64,000 bases of DNA from Ruegeria sp. EL01 (GTDB lineage: Bacteria; Pseudomonadota; Alphaproteobacteria; Rhodobacterales; Rhodobacteraceae), in NCBI RefSeq assembly GCF_900313035.1, contig NZ_OMPS01000037.1, forward strand, positions 62,001 through 126,000. The letters are read 5' to 3'. Positions 10,182 to 24,025 of the stretch are shown here, in pieces; positions within the stretch are counted from its first letter, which is position 1, and each line of letters opens with the position of its first letter. The notes beneath the pieces are model-generated. The model did not search any database. It had not been told where the DNA came from and saw only the letters and a program-made list of their open reading frames with translations. Both the position numbers and the translations under genes were made by a program.

Positions 10182-10553
10182 TTATTTGGGACGCTTCGCG
10201 CCGTATTTCGAACGACGTTGCTTACGGTCTTTGACGCCTTGGGTATCCAGAACACCGCGCAGGATGTGGTAACGGACACCGGGAAGGTCTTTTACACGGC
10301 CGCCACGGATCAGAACAACCGAGTGTTCCTGCAGGTTGTGGCTTTCACCGGGGATGTACGAGATGACCTCGAACCCGTTGGTCAGGCGCACCTTGGCAAC
10401 CTTACGCATAGCCGAGTTCGGCTTTTTCGGTGTGGTGGTGTAAACACGTGTACAGACGCCGCGTTTTTGCGGGCACTGCTCCAGGTGCATGGACTTCGAG
10501 CGTTTTACTTTCGGCTGCCGCGGCTTGCGGATCAGCTGTTGGATCGTTGGCAT
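10182..10553 (-). CDS. rpsL: 30S ribosomal protein S12
   Basis: S12 monitors codon-anticodon pairing in the decoding centre. I placed the start at the ATG at 10553 ([12 protein letters not shown]), giving 123 residues, the usual length; the frame is open for 30 more codons but these do not match the family. Lys43 (TTPKKPNSA) and Lys88 ([13 protein letters not shown]), the classic streptomycin-resistance sites, are both wild type. It is the first gene of the str operon. Confidence 0.98.
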   Translation of the reverse strand: MPTIQQLIRKPRQPKVKRSKSMHLEQCPQKRGVCTRVYTTTPKKPNSAMRKVAKVRLTNGFEVISYIPGESHNLQEHSVVLIRGGRVKDLPGVRYHILRGVLDTQGVKDRKQRRSKYGAKRPK

Positions 10554-10947
10554 TCCGGTTATATCCCCGTTTTGCAACACACATGACATGCACGCGCATT
10601 GCGTGCGGTTAAATTCGCTGCACTTATGCGTCCACAAGCGCAAAACCCGCGAGCGTTCCCATTCCGAGGTGAACGTCGCGGTTTGTTATCAGAGGGCGCG
10701 AACGATAAAAGTGTCCGGGCCTTGACCAGTTCATTACTGGAATCGGTTATGGGGCGGCCCCCGCACCGAGATGTGCGCGTAATAGGGAGAGTCGGGCCGA
10801 GTGTCAACAGCACATCAGCTGGCCTACCCGGCCAACCTGATTGCACTGACTTATCAAGGCGGGCCCTAAGTTTCCAGCACCTTCGCCAGTTGCAGCCCAT
10901 CTGCGACATCGGCATAGTCACAACAGAGATCTGCCAGTGGATAAATC
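10554..10947. other. Promoter and leader region of the str operon
   Basis: About 390 bases without a gene between divergent rpsL and the glycosyltransferase gene. It contains the predicted str promoter at 10779-10807 and a roughly 220-base 5' leader for rpsL. No promoter was recognised for the plus-strand gene. Confidence 0.5.
10779..10807 (-). promoter_or_regulatory. Predicted str-operon promoter
   Basis: On the minus strand a consensus TTGACA (10802-10807) and TATTAC (10779-10784) are separated by 17 bases. It is the strongest sigma70-like promoter seen in the window and points to rpsL, about 220 bases downstream. Confidence 0.7.
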
Positions 10948-11754
10948 ATGCAAGTCATCGGCCTCTGCCGCTTTTCCTATCCCGCAATTGGCGGCTACCA
11001 AGTCCAACATGAAACCATCGAAGCGCGGCGGAGCTATTTGTACAGTCCCGCGCGATTGCAAGAACGGTTTCGCTTGTTTGAATCCTCTACCCTGCCCTGT
11101 ATTCGAGAACAGACCGACGAAGAATTCGAGTTTCTGATCGTGATCGGAAATTGCCTCCCGAAAGAGCACTGTGAACGGCTCAGGGATCTGACCACTGATA
11201 TCAAGCAGATCCGAATACTCGAGCGAGAGCCCGCCCAACATCGGGCGGTGATGAGAGAAATCCTCAATTCATCCCGCAACAACCCTGACCAACCCTGTCT
11301 TCAATTCCGCCATGACGACGATGACGCCGTGTCAGTCGACTTTGTCGAAAGGCTACGTATTGCCGCCCATGACAGCCGTGGGGTAATCGAGCGTAACAGG
11401 ACTGTGGGCATCGACTTCAACAACGGGTTTCTTGCGCGGTTCGAGCCGGATGGCGTGCGCGCGAAACCGATCTTCAATTCGCTTCTTGGTGTAGGCTTGG
11501 GCATGTACATCGCCGGAAACTGCTCGCAAACGATCATGAGTTTCGCGCACAACAGGATCGGCCGCTTCATGCCCGTGGTCAGCTTTCCCGACGCCCCGAT
11601 GTGGGTGCGGGCCTTGAACAGCTTCAACGATTCTCATCATGCGCGCAACGACACCCGAGAGTTGCCGCTTTTGTCATCGGAAGCCGAAAGCGAATTTATC
11701 GCGCGCTTTGCCATCGATCAGAACACGGTCCGAAAGGTTCATTCCACAGGCTAA
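10948..11754 (+). CDS. Putative rhamnosyltransferase-type glycosyltransferase
   Basis: A 268-residue protein resembling the 'putative rhamnosyl transferase' family: it opens with a strand VIGLCRFSYPAIGGYQ, has RLFESSTLPCIREQTDEEFE (typical 'primary contact' helix), and an acidic FRHDDDDAVS motif near residue 120, the expected DxD metal and nucleotide-sugar site. The C-terminal third contains PDAPMWVRALNSFNDSHHAR. No signal peptide or membrane segment. The product is likely to act on a cell-surface glycan. Its stop overlaps that of the convergent DMT gene by 4 bases. Sugar and acceptor are unknown. Confidence 0.7.
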   Translation: MQVIGLCRFSYPAIGGYQVQHETIEARRSYLYSPARLQERFRLFESSTLPCIREQTDEEFEFLIVIGNCLPKEHCERLRDLTTDIKQIRILEREPAQHRAVMREILNSSRNNPDQPCLQFRHDDDDAVSVDFVERLRIAAHDSRGVIERNRTVGIDFNNGFLARFEPDGVRAKPIFNSLLGVGLGMYIAGNCSQTIMSFAHNRIGRFMPVVSFPDAPMWVRALNSFNDSHHARNDTRELPLLSSEAESEFIARFAIDQNTVRKVHSTG

Positions 11755-12608
11755 CGTGACCGTTCCCGCACCAAAGTGAACAGACCAGCCCCTACAATCA
11801 ACACGGCCCCCAGCATCGTCAGATTGTCAGGCCATTCGCCAAATATGCCCCAGCCCAGACCCAAGGCCCAGATCAGGCTGGAGTACCGGAACGGTGCCAC
11901 GAATCCGACGTCACCTTGGCGCATCACCATGACGCTGAACGAATACCCCATCAAAACAAACACCCCCGCCGCAGCCACCAGCGCCCCCGTTGTGACAGAA
12001 ACCGGCACCCAACCCTCGAACACCGAAGCAACCGCTGCAGCCAGCGCAATTGACACGGATGTTGCAAGTGTCACGACCATCGAAGGGACGTCTGCAGACA
12101 TGCGACGGGTAATCAGATCCCGAGCGGTCACAGATGCCACCGCGATGAGTGCATAAATCGAATAAACGCTGAATCCGTCGGGGCCCGGTCTGACGATCAA
12201 CAACATGCCCGCAAACCCCAGCGTGATCGCCAAGACGCGACGCCAACCGATGTGTTCCGAGAAAAGCAACGCCGCGCCCAGGGTGACCGTCAAGGGCAGC
12301 GCCTGAAGAACAGCCGTCACGTTGGCCAGAGGCATATTTTTCAATGCCGTGAGGAAAAAGAACGTCGCAGACAGTTCAGCGATACAACGCATTGCAACCA
12401 ACCACTTGTCATAGCGCGGAAAGTTCAGGTGCAGCGCACCCAAGGAACGCGCCAGGAAATAGACAAGGACAACCGCCAGAATCCCTCGGATTGCGACCAA
12501 CTGGAAAAGCGGCAGGTCTTGCAGTGCGATTTTCACCAACGTGTCGTTCAAGGTGAAGGCAGCCATGCTGCCCATCATCAACAGCGCGCCCTTGGTATTT
12601 GGTGTCAT
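11751..12608 (-). CDS. EamA/DMT-family permease
   Basis: A 285-residue inner-membrane protein with ten predicted helices in two repeats. The first repeat starts GALLMMGSMAAFTLNDTLVK and has the EamA arginine-rich loop; the second covers about residues 150-280 and ends LFTLVRERSR. Members export amino acids, metabolites or drugs. It stands alone between the glycosyltransferase and a pair of immunity genes. Substrate unknown. Confidence 0.88.
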   Translation of the reverse strand: MTPNTKGALLMMGSMAAFTLNDTLVKIALQDLPLFQLVAIRGILAVVLVYFLARSLGALHLNFPRYDKWLVAMRCIAELSATFFFLTALKNMPLANVTAVLQALPLTVTLGAALLFSEHIGWRRVLAITLGFAGMLLIVRPGPDGFSVYSIYALIAVASVTARDLITRRMSADVPSMVVTLATSVSIALAAAVASVFEGWVPVSVTTGALVAAAGVFVLMGYSFSVMVMRQGDVGFVAPFRYSSLIWALGLGWGIFGEWPDNLTMLGAVLIVGAGLFTLVRERSR

Positions 12609-12938
12609 GGCGAGTGGGTCCGAAACAACGATGTCGACGCATTGGTCTTACAAGCTGAAGAGATGTCAATCTCCGCGAGGTCAAGCAAAGAAAGTTTCAC
12701 ACGCTCTCGAGATGAAAATCGGCAATCATTCAGAGGTCTTTGCGGTGGAACCCAAAGCGGTTAACCAGAATGGGTATCATCCGAGAAGACCGCGATACGT
12801 CGCAGTTTTCGCCGTATCCACTCAAAGTCAGGTATGTGGACAAAGCTGCCATTGTAAATTCAACCTAAAATTTCGCTCGAATATCGAAGAGCTTTGTGGT
12901 CCTTTCTCTAATGGCACTCTTCAAGTGGAGCGAGAAAT
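12609..12938. other. Intergenic stretch before the immunity genes
   Basis: About 330 bases between divergent DMT and Imm31-like genes. No open frame here looks like a protein, and no toxin remnant was recognised. It must hold the promoters for both flanking genes, but no clear -35/-10 pair was found. Confidence 0.35.
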
Positions 12939-13157
12939 ATGAAATTTGACTATGGCCAAAGTGTCCAGATTTTTGAGACCGCCCCGGCGAAATTCCTAGA
13001 ATTCGGGAGCGTTGGCTCAGTCTGCGGCGTGGATCAAATAGAGACCCAAAAGCGCTCAGCCGAGTTTGATGCGCCGATTGGCACACCTGTTTACCTAATC
13101 GAGGCTCCATGCGGAAATGCCATCGAGGTGCCCGAAATACACTTAGCCTTGTTGTAG
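12939..13157 (+). CDS. Small Imm31-like immunity protein (orphan)
   Basis: A 72-residue product starting MKFDYGQSVQIFE with a GGAG site 8 bases before the ATG. The pattern F-x-x-G-x-V-x-I, then GSVGSVCGV, then YLIEAPCGNAIEVPEIHL resembles the small SH3-like barrel of Imm31-type immunity proteins, where the segment 'G-x-x-G-x-V-x-G' is followed by an acidic strand. Such proteins bind and neutralise polymorphic toxins delivered by contact systems. No toxin gene is adjacent. It faces an Imm26 gene, which strengthens the call, but the family assignment is by eye and moderate. Confidence 0.55.
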   Translation: MKFDYGQSVQIFETAPAKFLEFGSVGSVCGVDQIETQKRSAEFDAPIGTPVYLIEAPCGNAIEVPEIHLALL

Positions 13158-13162
13158 GTTTG

Positions 13163-13205
13163 GGCTCAATCCGGTCATCCGACGTTTTCGCTAGGACATT
13201 GAGCC
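13163..13205. repeat. Inverted repeat between the two immunity genes
   Basis: An 8-bp perfect inverted repeat GGCTCAAT (13163-13170) and ATTGAGCC (13198-13205) separates the convergent immunity genes. It could be a weak shared terminator; there is no T-tract. Confidence 0.3.
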
Positions 13206-13255
13206 GGTTCTGGCGACCTCAAGGTTCGCTGAGCAGACAGAGCGGACATTTATCC

Positions 13256-13798
13256 TCAATGAATGTCGTTCTGGTGTGCAGGAACTCTTGGCAAATCTAT
13301 CGCCAAGGAACTGACCCATTTACACTCGTGGCCGTTACGCGCAGCAATGATCCGGTCTTCAACATGACTTGCCTCCCAAACAGCAACGCATTCCAATCCA
13401 AGGCACTCGCTCAGAAGCGCTGGCCGTTCCCAGCCTTGCTCCGAAAAGTCTGAATGATAAAGCGAAAGAGCCCCGGAAATACTGTCCTGCTTGAAACGAT
13501 AATCTTCCTTCATCACATCGATTCGAGGCTCAACCCGGCCAACTTTCAGCCAAAAACCTCTGCTAATAACGTCACGATAGACAAAGGACTTGAACAACAT
13601 CCGTAGGTGAACCAAATCTTCGATTGCCGGGCGTTCTGAGAAATATCCCTCAAATACCGCGACAAAATACTCTTCCCCAAGTTGCCCATATGCCCAACAG
13701 TTTTCAGCTATTGGAATCTCAATTAATGCCCCAGCTTGCCAGCTCTGCCGTTTTGTAGGTTGGCCTCTTTGTGCTCGTAGTAAGTTATTCGTGCCCAT
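13256..13798 (-). CDS. Imm26-family immunity protein (orphan)
   Basis: A 180-residue product (ATG at 13798, MGTNNLLRAQRG) with an Imm26-type core: KRQSWQAGALIEIPIAENCWAYGQ, then FVAVFEG, LFKSFVYRDVISRGFWLKVG, and the late segment YRFKQDSISGALSLYH, which follows the family's 'xxG-x-x-x-x-I-P-L ... ygyG ... W-p-xi-G ... y.ik..isG..siY' course. The family neutralises nuclease or deaminase toxins of polymorphic toxin systems. No cognate toxin is present; the gene sits just beyond the rpoC terminator. The frame is open upstream for 43 more codons but these do not look like protein and no ribosome binding site is clear. Confidence 0.72.
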   Translation of the reverse strand: MGTNNLLRAQRGQPTKRQSWQAGALIEIPIAENCWAYGQLGEEYFVAVFEGYFSERPAIEDLVHLRMLFKSFVYRDVISRGFWLKVGRVEPRIDVMKEDYRFKQDSISGALSLYHSDFSEQGWERPALLSECLGLECVAVWEASHVEDRIIAARNGHECKWVSSLAIDLPRVPAHQNDIH

Positions 13799-13916
13799 GC
13801 TTCGTGCATCGCACGCTGAGCACCTATTCTCAATGTCAAAGAAGGGCTCGAAGCAGCCCTTCCAAGCGGCAGTTGCAGCGAAATAGGAACCGCACGACTT
13901 GATAGTCAGCAAAAAA

Positions 13917-13940
13917 AGGCCCCGCAAAAATGCGGGGCCT
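13917..13940 (-). terminator. rpoBC terminator
   Basis: A perfect 9-bp stem AGGCCCCGC/GCGGGGCCT with a 6-base loop is followed on the minus strand by seven T. It ends the rplJL-rpoBC transcription unit 24 bases after rpoC. Confidence 0.92.
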
Positions 13941-13963
13941 GATCATTTGGTATCAGAGTGTGC

Positions 13964-16900
13964 TTACTCGCGGCTTTCCGGGGTTTCCACCAGAACATCC
14001 AGTTCGTCTCCGACCATGTCGTCATCCATAACCGGCGCAGCCAGAGCAGCGGCCGCTTCGGCCTCTTCCCGGCGTGCTTCGATCACCACGTTGTCACGCG
14101 ACTGAGCGACCCGCTGTACGCTTTGTGTCGCACCACCGGTACCGGCCGGGATCAGACGGCCGACGATGACGTTCTCTTTCAGGCCAACCAGCTTGTCTTT
14201 CTTGCCCTGAACCGAAGCTTCGGTCAGAACCCGGGTGGTTTCCTGGAACGACGCCGCCGAGATGAACGAACGCGTCTGCAGCGAGGCTTTGGTAATCCCC
14301 AGCAGGATCGGCTCACCCTGTGCCGGGCGACCGCCACGTGCGAGGGTCTTTTCGTTGGCCGCATCAAACTCTTGCTTGTCGACATGTTCGCCTTTCAGCA
14401 AGGTCGAGTCGCCCGAGTCCAGGATCTCCCACTTCTGCAGCATCTGGCGCACGATGACCTCGATGTGCTTGTCGTTGATCTTCACGCCCTGAAGACGATA
14501 AACATCCTGCACTTCGTCGATCATGTAATCCGCCAGCGCTTCGACACCCATGATGGACAGGATGTCATGCGGGGCCGGGTTACCGTCCATCAGGTATTCA
14601 CCCTTCTGGATAAAGTCGCCTTCCGCGACCGGGATATGTTTGCCCTTGGGCACCATATACTCAATCGTTTCCATCGACTCATCCGCCGGCTCGATGCTGA
14701 TGCGGCGCTTGTTCTTGTAGTCGCGGCCAAAGCGCACGTAACCATCGGCTTCTGCGATGATCGCGTGATCTTTTGGACGACGGGCTTCAAACAGTTCGGC
14801 CACACGTGGCAGACCACCGGTGATGTCCTTGGTCTTGGCGCCTTCACGCGGGATACGCGCAACGACTTCACCAGCCTCGATTTTTTCACCGTCTTCGATC
14901 GACAGGATCGCATCCACCGACATCGGATAGTGAACCGGGTTGCCCGCATCATTGCGGACCGGCTCGCCATCTTCACCAACGAGAATGATCTCGGGCTTGA
15001 GGTCGCTGCCTTTGGGGGCGGCGCGCCAGTCGATCACGATCTTCTGGGTCATGCCGGTTGCATCGTCGGTCTCATCCCGGACAGCAATGCCTGACACAAG
15101 GTCAACATATTTCGCGGTACCGGCTTTTTCAGCGATGATCGGCAGGGTGTAGGGGTCCCATTCGTACAGCTTGTCGCCACGAGCCACCTTGGCGCCGTCT
15201 TTGACAAACAGCTTGGAGCCGTAGCCCAGCTTGTGGCTGGCACGCTCTTCGCCATGTTCGTCGCTGATCACCAGCTTCATGTTCCGGCCCATCACCAGGC
15301 TTTCACCTGCCGAGTTGACCAGAATCTGCGGGTTTTCGAACGACACAACACCGTCCTGGCTAGCTTCCTGGAAGGACTGCTGACCACCCTGGGCAACACC
15401 GCCGATGTGGAAGGTCCGCATCGTCAGCTGTGTACCAGGTTCACCAATGGACTGGGCGGCGATGATGCCGACCGCTTCACCAGTGTTAACCCGTGTACCG
15501 CGTGCAAGGTCACGACCGTAGCACGTGGCGCAGACGCCCTCTTCAGACTCACAGGTCAGCGGCGAGCGGATGCGCATGGATGCAACACCAGCTTCGTCGA
15601 TGGTGTCAGCCATACGCTCGTCGATCAGTTGACCGGCGGCGACCAGAACTTCATCCGTACCTGGACGCAGAACATCATCGGCAGAGACACGGCCCAGCAC
15701 ACGTTCCGCCAGCGACGAGACAACTTCGCCATCGTTGACGGCCGCTTCGGCTGTGATCGCACGCTCGGTACCACAATCGATCTCGCGAACGATGCAGTCC
15801 TGCGCCACGTCCACAAGACGACGGGTCAGGTAACCCGAGTTCGCCGTCTTCAGAGCGGTATCCGACAGACCCTTACGGGCACCGTGGGTCGAGTTGAAGT
15901 ACTCAAGAACGGTCAGACCTTCCTTGAAGTTCGAGATGATCGGCGTCTCGATGATGTCGCCATTCGGCTTCGCCATCAGGCCGCGCATCCCGCCCAGCTG
16001 CTTCATCTGAGTGACCGAGCCACGCGCACCGGAGTGCGCCATCATATAGACCGAGTTCGGTTCCTGTTCGGACCCATCCGCTGCCCGCTCCGAAGACGAG
16101 ATCGTGCCCATCATCGCATCAGTGACGCGGTCGTTACACTTCGACCAGGCATCGACAACTTTGTTGTACTTTTCGCCCTGAGTGATCAGGCCGTCCATGT
16201 ACTGCTGTTCAAAGTCCTTCACCTGACTGCGGGTCTCATCAACGATGCCCCACTTGTCACCCGGGATCACCATGTCGTCCTTGCCGAACGAAATACCGGC
16301 CTTGAACGCTTCTTTGAAGCCCATCGACATGATCTGGTCACAGAAGATCACCGACTCTTTCTGACCGCAATAACGGTAGACGGTGTCGATCACCTGCTGC
16401 ACTTCTTTCTTCCGCAGCAGACGGTTGACCAGCTCGAACGGGGCCTTGTTGTTCATTGGCAGCAGCGCACCTAGGCGCAGACGGCCCGGAGTGGTCTCAA
16501 ACCGCTGTTGAACTTCGTTGCCTTCGCCGTCGATCTGCGCGATCCGCGCGGTGATCTTGGTGTGCAAATGCACTTCACCGGCGTCCAGCGCGTGCTGAAC
16601 TTCTTCGATCGAACCAAAGACCTTGCCTTCGCCGATCATGCCTTCGCGTTCCAGCGTCACGTAGTAGAGACCCAGGATCATATCCTGCGATGGAACAATG
16701 ATCGGCGCGCCGTTTGCAGGTGACAGAACGTTGTTCGTCGACATCATCAGAACACGCGCTTCCAGCTGGGCCTCAAGGCTCAGCGGGACGTGAACAGCCA
16801 TCTGGTCACCGTCGAAGTCGGCGTTAAAGGCCGAACAGACCAGCGGGTGCAGCTGGATGGCTTTACCTTCGATCAGGACCGGCTCGAACGCCTGAATGCC

Positions 16901-18205
16901 AAGACGGTGCAGCGTTGGCGCACGGTTCAGCATGACAGGGTGTTCGCGGATCACCTCGTCGAGGATATCCCACACTTCGGGGCGCTCTTTCTCGACCAGT
17001 TTCTTCGCCTGTTTGACAGTCGAAGACAGACCTTTGGCTTCGAGGCGCGAGTAGATGAACGGCTTGAACAGTTCCAGCGCCATCTTCTTGGGCAGACCAC
17101 ACTGGTGCAGCTTAAGCTCCGGACCGGTCACAATCACCGAACGGCCTGAGAAGTCGACGCGTTTGCCCAGAAGGTTCTGACGGAAGCGGCCCTGCTTGCC
17201 TTTCAGCATGTCCGACAGCGATTTCAGCGGACGCTTGTTGGCGCCGGTGATCACGCGGCCACGACGGCCGTTGTCGAACAGAGCATCCACGGATTCCTGC
17301 AACATCCGCTTTTCGTTGCGGACGATGATGTCAGGCGCGCGCAGTTCGATCAGGCGCTTCAGACGGTTGTTCCGGTTGATGACGCGGCGATACAGATCGT
17401 TCAGATCCGAGGTCGCGAAACGACCACCATCCAGCGGTACCAACGGACGTAGCTCTGGCGGGATGACCGGAATAACCGTCATCACCATCCACTCAGGCCG
17501 GTTGCCCGACTCGAGGAAGCTTTCGACTACCTTCAGACGCTTGATGATCTTCTTAGGCTTCAATTCGCCTGTTGCTTCGGCCAGATCAGCGCGCAGCTGC
17601 TCGGCTTCGGCTTCCAGATCGATCTGGGCCAGCATCTCACGAATGGCTTCGGCACCGATGTTCGCAGTGAACGCGTCCATGCCATAGGCATCCTGCGCGT
17701 CCATGTACTCTTCTTCATTCAACATCTGGCCATAAGACAGGTCGGTCAGACCGGGCTCGATGACGACATAGTTTTCAAAGTACAGAACACGTTCCAGATC
17801 GCGCAGCGTCATATCCAGCATCAGGCCGATGCGCGACGGCAGCGACTTCAGGAACCAGATGTGCGCGACCGGCGCGGCCAGCTCAATGTGGCCCATACGT
17901 TCACGGCGAACTTTCTGCAGCGTGACTTCCACACCGCATTTCTCGCAGACAACGCCGCGATACTTCATCCGCTTATATTTGCCGCACAGACATTCGTAAT
18001 CTTTGATCGGGCCAAAGATACGCGCGCAGAACAGGCCGTCACGTTCGGGCTTGAACGTCCGGTAGTTGATGGTTTCGGGTTTCTTGATCTCGCCATAGGA
18101 CCAAGACAGAATCCGCTCTGGCGACGCCAACGAGACCTTGATCTCGTCGAAAACCTTGGGCGGCGTCAGCGGGTTGAACGGGTTGTTGGTGATTTCCTGG
18201 TTCAT
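13964..18205 (-). CDS. rpoC: RNA polymerase subunit beta'
   Basis: The 1413-residue catalytic subunit of RNA polymerase. Features seen in order: N-terminal zinc ribbon ([20 protein letters not shown], near residue 70), the rudder and lid region, the active-site loop [10 protein letters not shown] holding three Asp that bind Mg, the bridge helix and trigger loop ([21 protein letters not shown]), a second Cys cluster ([11 protein letters not shown]) and a conserved end. An alphaproteobacterial insertion follows the second zinc site. It is 49 bases downstream of rpoB. Confidence 0.98.
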   Translation of the reverse strand: MNQEITNNPFNPLTPPKVFDEIKVSLASPERILSWSYGEIKKPETINYRTFKPERDGLFCARIFGPIKDYECLCGKYKRMKYRGVVCEKCGVEVTLQKVRRERMGHIELAAPVAHIWFLKSLPSRIGLMLDMTLRDLERVLYFENYVVIEPGLTDLSYGQMLNEEEYMDAQDAYGMDAFTANIGAEAIREMLAQIDLEAEAEQLRADLAEATGELKPKKIIKRLKVVESFLESGNRPEWMVMTVIPVIPPELRPLVPLDGGRFATSDLNDLYRRVINRNNRLKRLIELRAPDIIVRNEKRMLQESVDALFDNGRRGRVITGANKRPLKSLSDMLKGKQGRFRQNLLGKRVDFSGRSVIVTGPELKLHQCGLPKKMALELFKPFIYSRLEAKGLSSTVKQAKKLVEKERPEVWDILDEVIREHPVMLNRAPTLHRLGIQAFEPVLIEGKAIQLHPLVCSAFNADFDGDQMAVHVPLSLEAQLEARVLMMSTNNVLSPANGAPIIVPSQDMILGLYYVTLEREGMIGEGKVFGSIEEVQHALDAGEVHLHTKITARIAQIDGEGNEVQQRFETTPGRLRLGALLPMNNKAPFELVNRLLRKKEVQQVIDTVYRYCGQKESVIFCDQIMSMGFKEAFKAGISFGKDDMVIPGDKWGIVDETRSQVKDFEQQYMDGLITQGEKYNKVVDAWSKCNDRVTDAMMGTISSSERAADGSEQEPNSVYMMAHSGARGSVTQMKQLGGMRGLMAKPNGDIIETPIISNFKEGLTVLEYFNSTHGARKGLSDTALKTANSGYLTRRLVDVAQDCIVREIDCGTERAITAEAAVNDGEVVSSLAERVLGRVSADDVLRPGTDEVLVAAGQLIDERMADTIDEAGVASMRIRSPLTCESEEGVCATCYGRDLARGTRVNTGEAVGIIAAQSIGEPGTQLTMRTFHIGGVAQGGQQSFQEASQDGVVSFENPQILVNSAGESLVMGRNMKLVISDEHGEERASHKLGYGSKLFVKDGAKVARGDKLYEWDPYTLPIIAEKAGTAKYVDLVSGIAVRDETDDATGMTQKIVIDWRAAPKGSDLKPEIILVGEDGEPVRNDAGNPVHYPMSVDAILSIEDGEKIEAGEVVARIPREGAKTKDITGGLPRVAELFEARRPKDHAIIAEADGYVRFGRDYKNKRRISIEPADESMETIEYMVPKGKHIPVAEGDFIQKGEYLMDGNPAPHDILSIMGVEALADYMIDEVQDVYRLQGVKINDKHIEVIVRQMLQKWEILDSGDSTLLKGEHVDKQEFDAANEKTLARGGRPAQGEPILLGITKASLQTRSFISAASFQETTRVLTEASVQGKKDKLVGLKENVIVGRLIPAGTGGATQSVQRVAQSRDNVVIEARREEAEAAAALAAPVMDDDMVGDELDVLVETPESRE

Positions 18206-18254
18206 TTTGCGTCCTTACAAATTGGGATGGGATGAGTTTGGGGCGTTGCCGCCC

Positions 18255-22388
<4,134 letters not shown>

Positions 22389-22482
22389 GTCAGATGTCAC
22401 CTTTCGATGTTCTCAGCGGGCTAAGACACCGTCGGGCCCCGGCGCCTTGCACATTAGAGACGACACGTCCGGATCAATTCGT

Positions 22483-22505
22483 GGCCACCGTCCCGAATGG
22501 TGGCC
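22483..22505 (-). promoter_or_regulatory. rplL-rpoB intergenic hairpin 1
   Basis: A 7-bp stem GGCCACC/GGTGGCC with a 9-base loop, the one nearest to rpoB. No T-tract follows, so an attenuator with partial read-through or an RNase III processing site is more likely than a full terminator. Confidence 0.55.
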
Positions 22506-22523
22506 TCCCGATCCGCGAACCGC

Positions 22524-22564
22524 GTCTTAGAAAACACCCCAGCACCAGAGGCCCTTTCTAAGAC
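22524..22564 (-). promoter_or_regulatory. rplL-rpoB intergenic hairpin 2
   Basis: A perfect 10-bp inverted repeat GTCTTAGAAA (22524-22533) with TTTCTAAGAC (22555-22564) enclosing a 21-base loop. It is the middle of three consecutive hairpins. Confidence 0.55.
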
Positions 22565-22568
22565 AGGT

Positions 22569-22598
22569 TCGGCTGGACCCGGATTTCACCGGATCCAG
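22569..22598 (-). promoter_or_regulatory. rplL-rpoB intergenic hairpin 3
   Basis: A 12-bp stem interrupted by one mismatch (GGCTGGA-c-CCGG paired with CCGG-a-TCCAGCC) and a 6-base loop, the first structure met after rplL. Together the three structures fill most of the gap, where E. coli has the rpoB attenuator and an RNase III site. Confidence 0.6.
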
Positions 22599-22639
22599 CC
22601 AAAATTTGCGGCACATCAGCGATGCACCTGTCGAATGGC

Positions 22640-23014
22640 TTAGGCCAGCTCGACTTCGGCGCCAGCTGCTTCCAGCTTGCCTTTGACTTCTTCGGCTTCG
22701 TCTTTCGACACGCCTTCTTTGATCTTGCCGCCAGCTTCGACCAGCTCTTTGGCTTCTTTCAGGCCAAGACCGGTGATGCCGCGAACTTCTTTGATCACGT
22801 TGATTTTCGAAGCGCCGGCGTTCTTCAGAACGACGTCGAATTCGGTTTTTTCTTCCTCGGCTGCGCCACCGGCGTCGCCGCCTGCTGCAACCATTACGGC
22901 GCCTCCAGCTGCGGGCTCGATGCCGTATTCGTCTTTGAGGATGGTTTTCAGTTCTTGTGCTTCCAGCAGGGTCAGACCCACGATGCTTTCTGCGAGTGCT
23001 TTCAGATCAGCCAT
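22640..23014 (-). CDS. rplL: 50S ribosomal protein L7/L12
   Basis: The 124-residue stalk protein recruits and activates translation GTPases. It shows the N-terminal dimer domain ([25 protein letters not shown]), an Ala/Gly-rich hinge (about 40-52), and the C-terminal factor-binding domain [21 protein letters not shown] through [12 protein letters not shown]. It follows rplJ by 79 bases. Confidence 0.98.
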   Translation of the reverse strand: MADLKALAESIVGLTLLEAQELKTILKDEYGIEPAAGGAVMVAAGGDAGGAAEEEKTEFDVVLKNAGASKINVIKEVRGITGLGLKEAKELVEAGGKIKEGVSKDEAEEVKGKLEAAGAEVELA

Positions 23015-23093
23015 TGTATCAGCTCTTTCCGTTTACAGTGTGTGTTCCAACGTCAGGGTATTTACCCTACGCAGATCATTCAGTGCCAACCGC

Positions 23094-23612
23094 TTACGCA
23101 GCTTCCGCCTTCTCTTCGATGGTGGAAAGGATGCTTGCGATGTTGCTTGCAGGTGCGCCAATCGCGCCGGCGATGTTCGAGGCAGGTGCGCCAATGCAGC
23201 CCACGATCGAAGCAATAAGCTCCTCGCGAGACGGCATTTTCGAAACTGTTTCGACGCCTTTGCGGTCCAGAGCGTTCTCGCCCATTGCACCGCCAAGGAT
23301 TTCGAACTTTTGGTTCTCCTTGGCGAAGTCCTCGGCCACTTTGGCTGCTGCCACAGGGTCCTCGGAATAGGTCAGAACGGTCATACCCGTCAGCAGGTCA
23401 GCAATGCTTTCACATGGCTTTCCGTCGAGGGCGATTTTGGCGAGCCTGTTCTTGGCAACACGCACGGCACCACCCGCGTCACGAGCACGTGCGCGAAGGT
23501 CCTGCATCTCGGCAACTGTCAGACCGGCGTAGTGCGAAACCACTACGACGCCAGAGCTTTCGAAGATTTGGCCGAGTTCCTCGACCACTTTCTCTTTCTG
23601 GGCTCTATCCAC
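23094..23612 (-). CDS. rplJ: 50S ribosomal protein L10
   Basis: L10 anchors L7/L12 dimers to 23S rRNA and usually represses its own operon by binding the leader. I start at GTG 23612 (product [17 protein letters not shown], 172 residues), which has GGAGAG six bases upstream; the in-frame TTG at 23624 overlaps that site. Conserved [12 protein letters not shown] and an Ala-rich C-terminal L12-binding helix are present. Confidence 0.96.
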   Translation of the reverse strand: MDRAQKEKVVEELGQIFESSGVVVVSHYAGLTVAEMQDLRARARDAGGAVRVAKNRLAKIALDGKPCESIADLLTGMTVLTYSEDPVAAAKVAEDFAKENQKFEILGGAMGENALDRKGVETVSKMPSREELIASIVGCIGAPASNIAGAIGAPASNIASILSTIEEKAEAA

Positions 23613-23840
23613 AGTTCTCTCCAAGTTTGGGGTGATATTTCACCCCGGCTCATATTTGCCGCGGCTTACGCCCCGGCGTTCAGGTCCGTTGTTACGGGAT
23701 TGAGCCAAAATTCGCCCGAGGGTGGGACCCTCGAAATTCTTTGGTCTTACCCGTCTCAGGCAGGGAATTAAGGGGCCGAATGGACCCACCCACCGTCTTG
23801 GACGAAACAAAATAAAGCGCACGACGAATCGTACGCTTTA
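23613..23840 (-). promoter_or_regulatory. Leader of the rplJL operon (L10-leader type, putative)
   Basis: The stretch between the predicted promoter and rplJ could form a structured leader: a perfect 7-bp hairpin CGAGGGT/ACCCTCG at 23717-23733 and GGGGTGA-AATA-TCACCCC at 23631-23648 right before the ribosome binding site. In many bacteria L10 binds such a leader. The assignment is from position and hairpins; I could not match the full consensus. Confidence 0.45.
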
Positions 23841-23851
23841 CTCCGCAGTTC

Positions 23852-23880
23852 TCTTTAGGGCAGACGCGCGGGGTTTCCAA
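23852..23880 (-). promoter_or_regulatory. Predicted rplJ promoter
   Basis: On the minus strand TTGGAA (23875-23880) and TAAAGA (23852-23857) are spaced 17 bases, with ACCCC following the -35 as in the rplK and S10 promoters. The remaining 140 bases up to the plus-strand APH gene hold nothing recognisable. Confidence 0.5.
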
Positions 23881-24025
23881 GGGGTAAATTGCCTCGACCG
23901 GGTCTTTCAGCCAGGCTTCGCCAACAAAGGCTCGCGCACACCATAAGCACCTCTTGGTTTGGACCCATTGACACCGGTTACCGGCTCGGGTCCAGTCGAG
24001 CCGGACTGGTACTCTGACCCGGAAT

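Noticed and set aside
12541-12942. 133-codon plus-strand frame before the Imm31-like gene
   Set aside because: Begins inside the DMT gene and has no recognisable protein features; considered as toxin remnant but nothing supports it.
13958-16474. Long plus-strand frames antisense to rpoC
   Set aside because: Shadow frames; no ribosome binding sites or family motifs.
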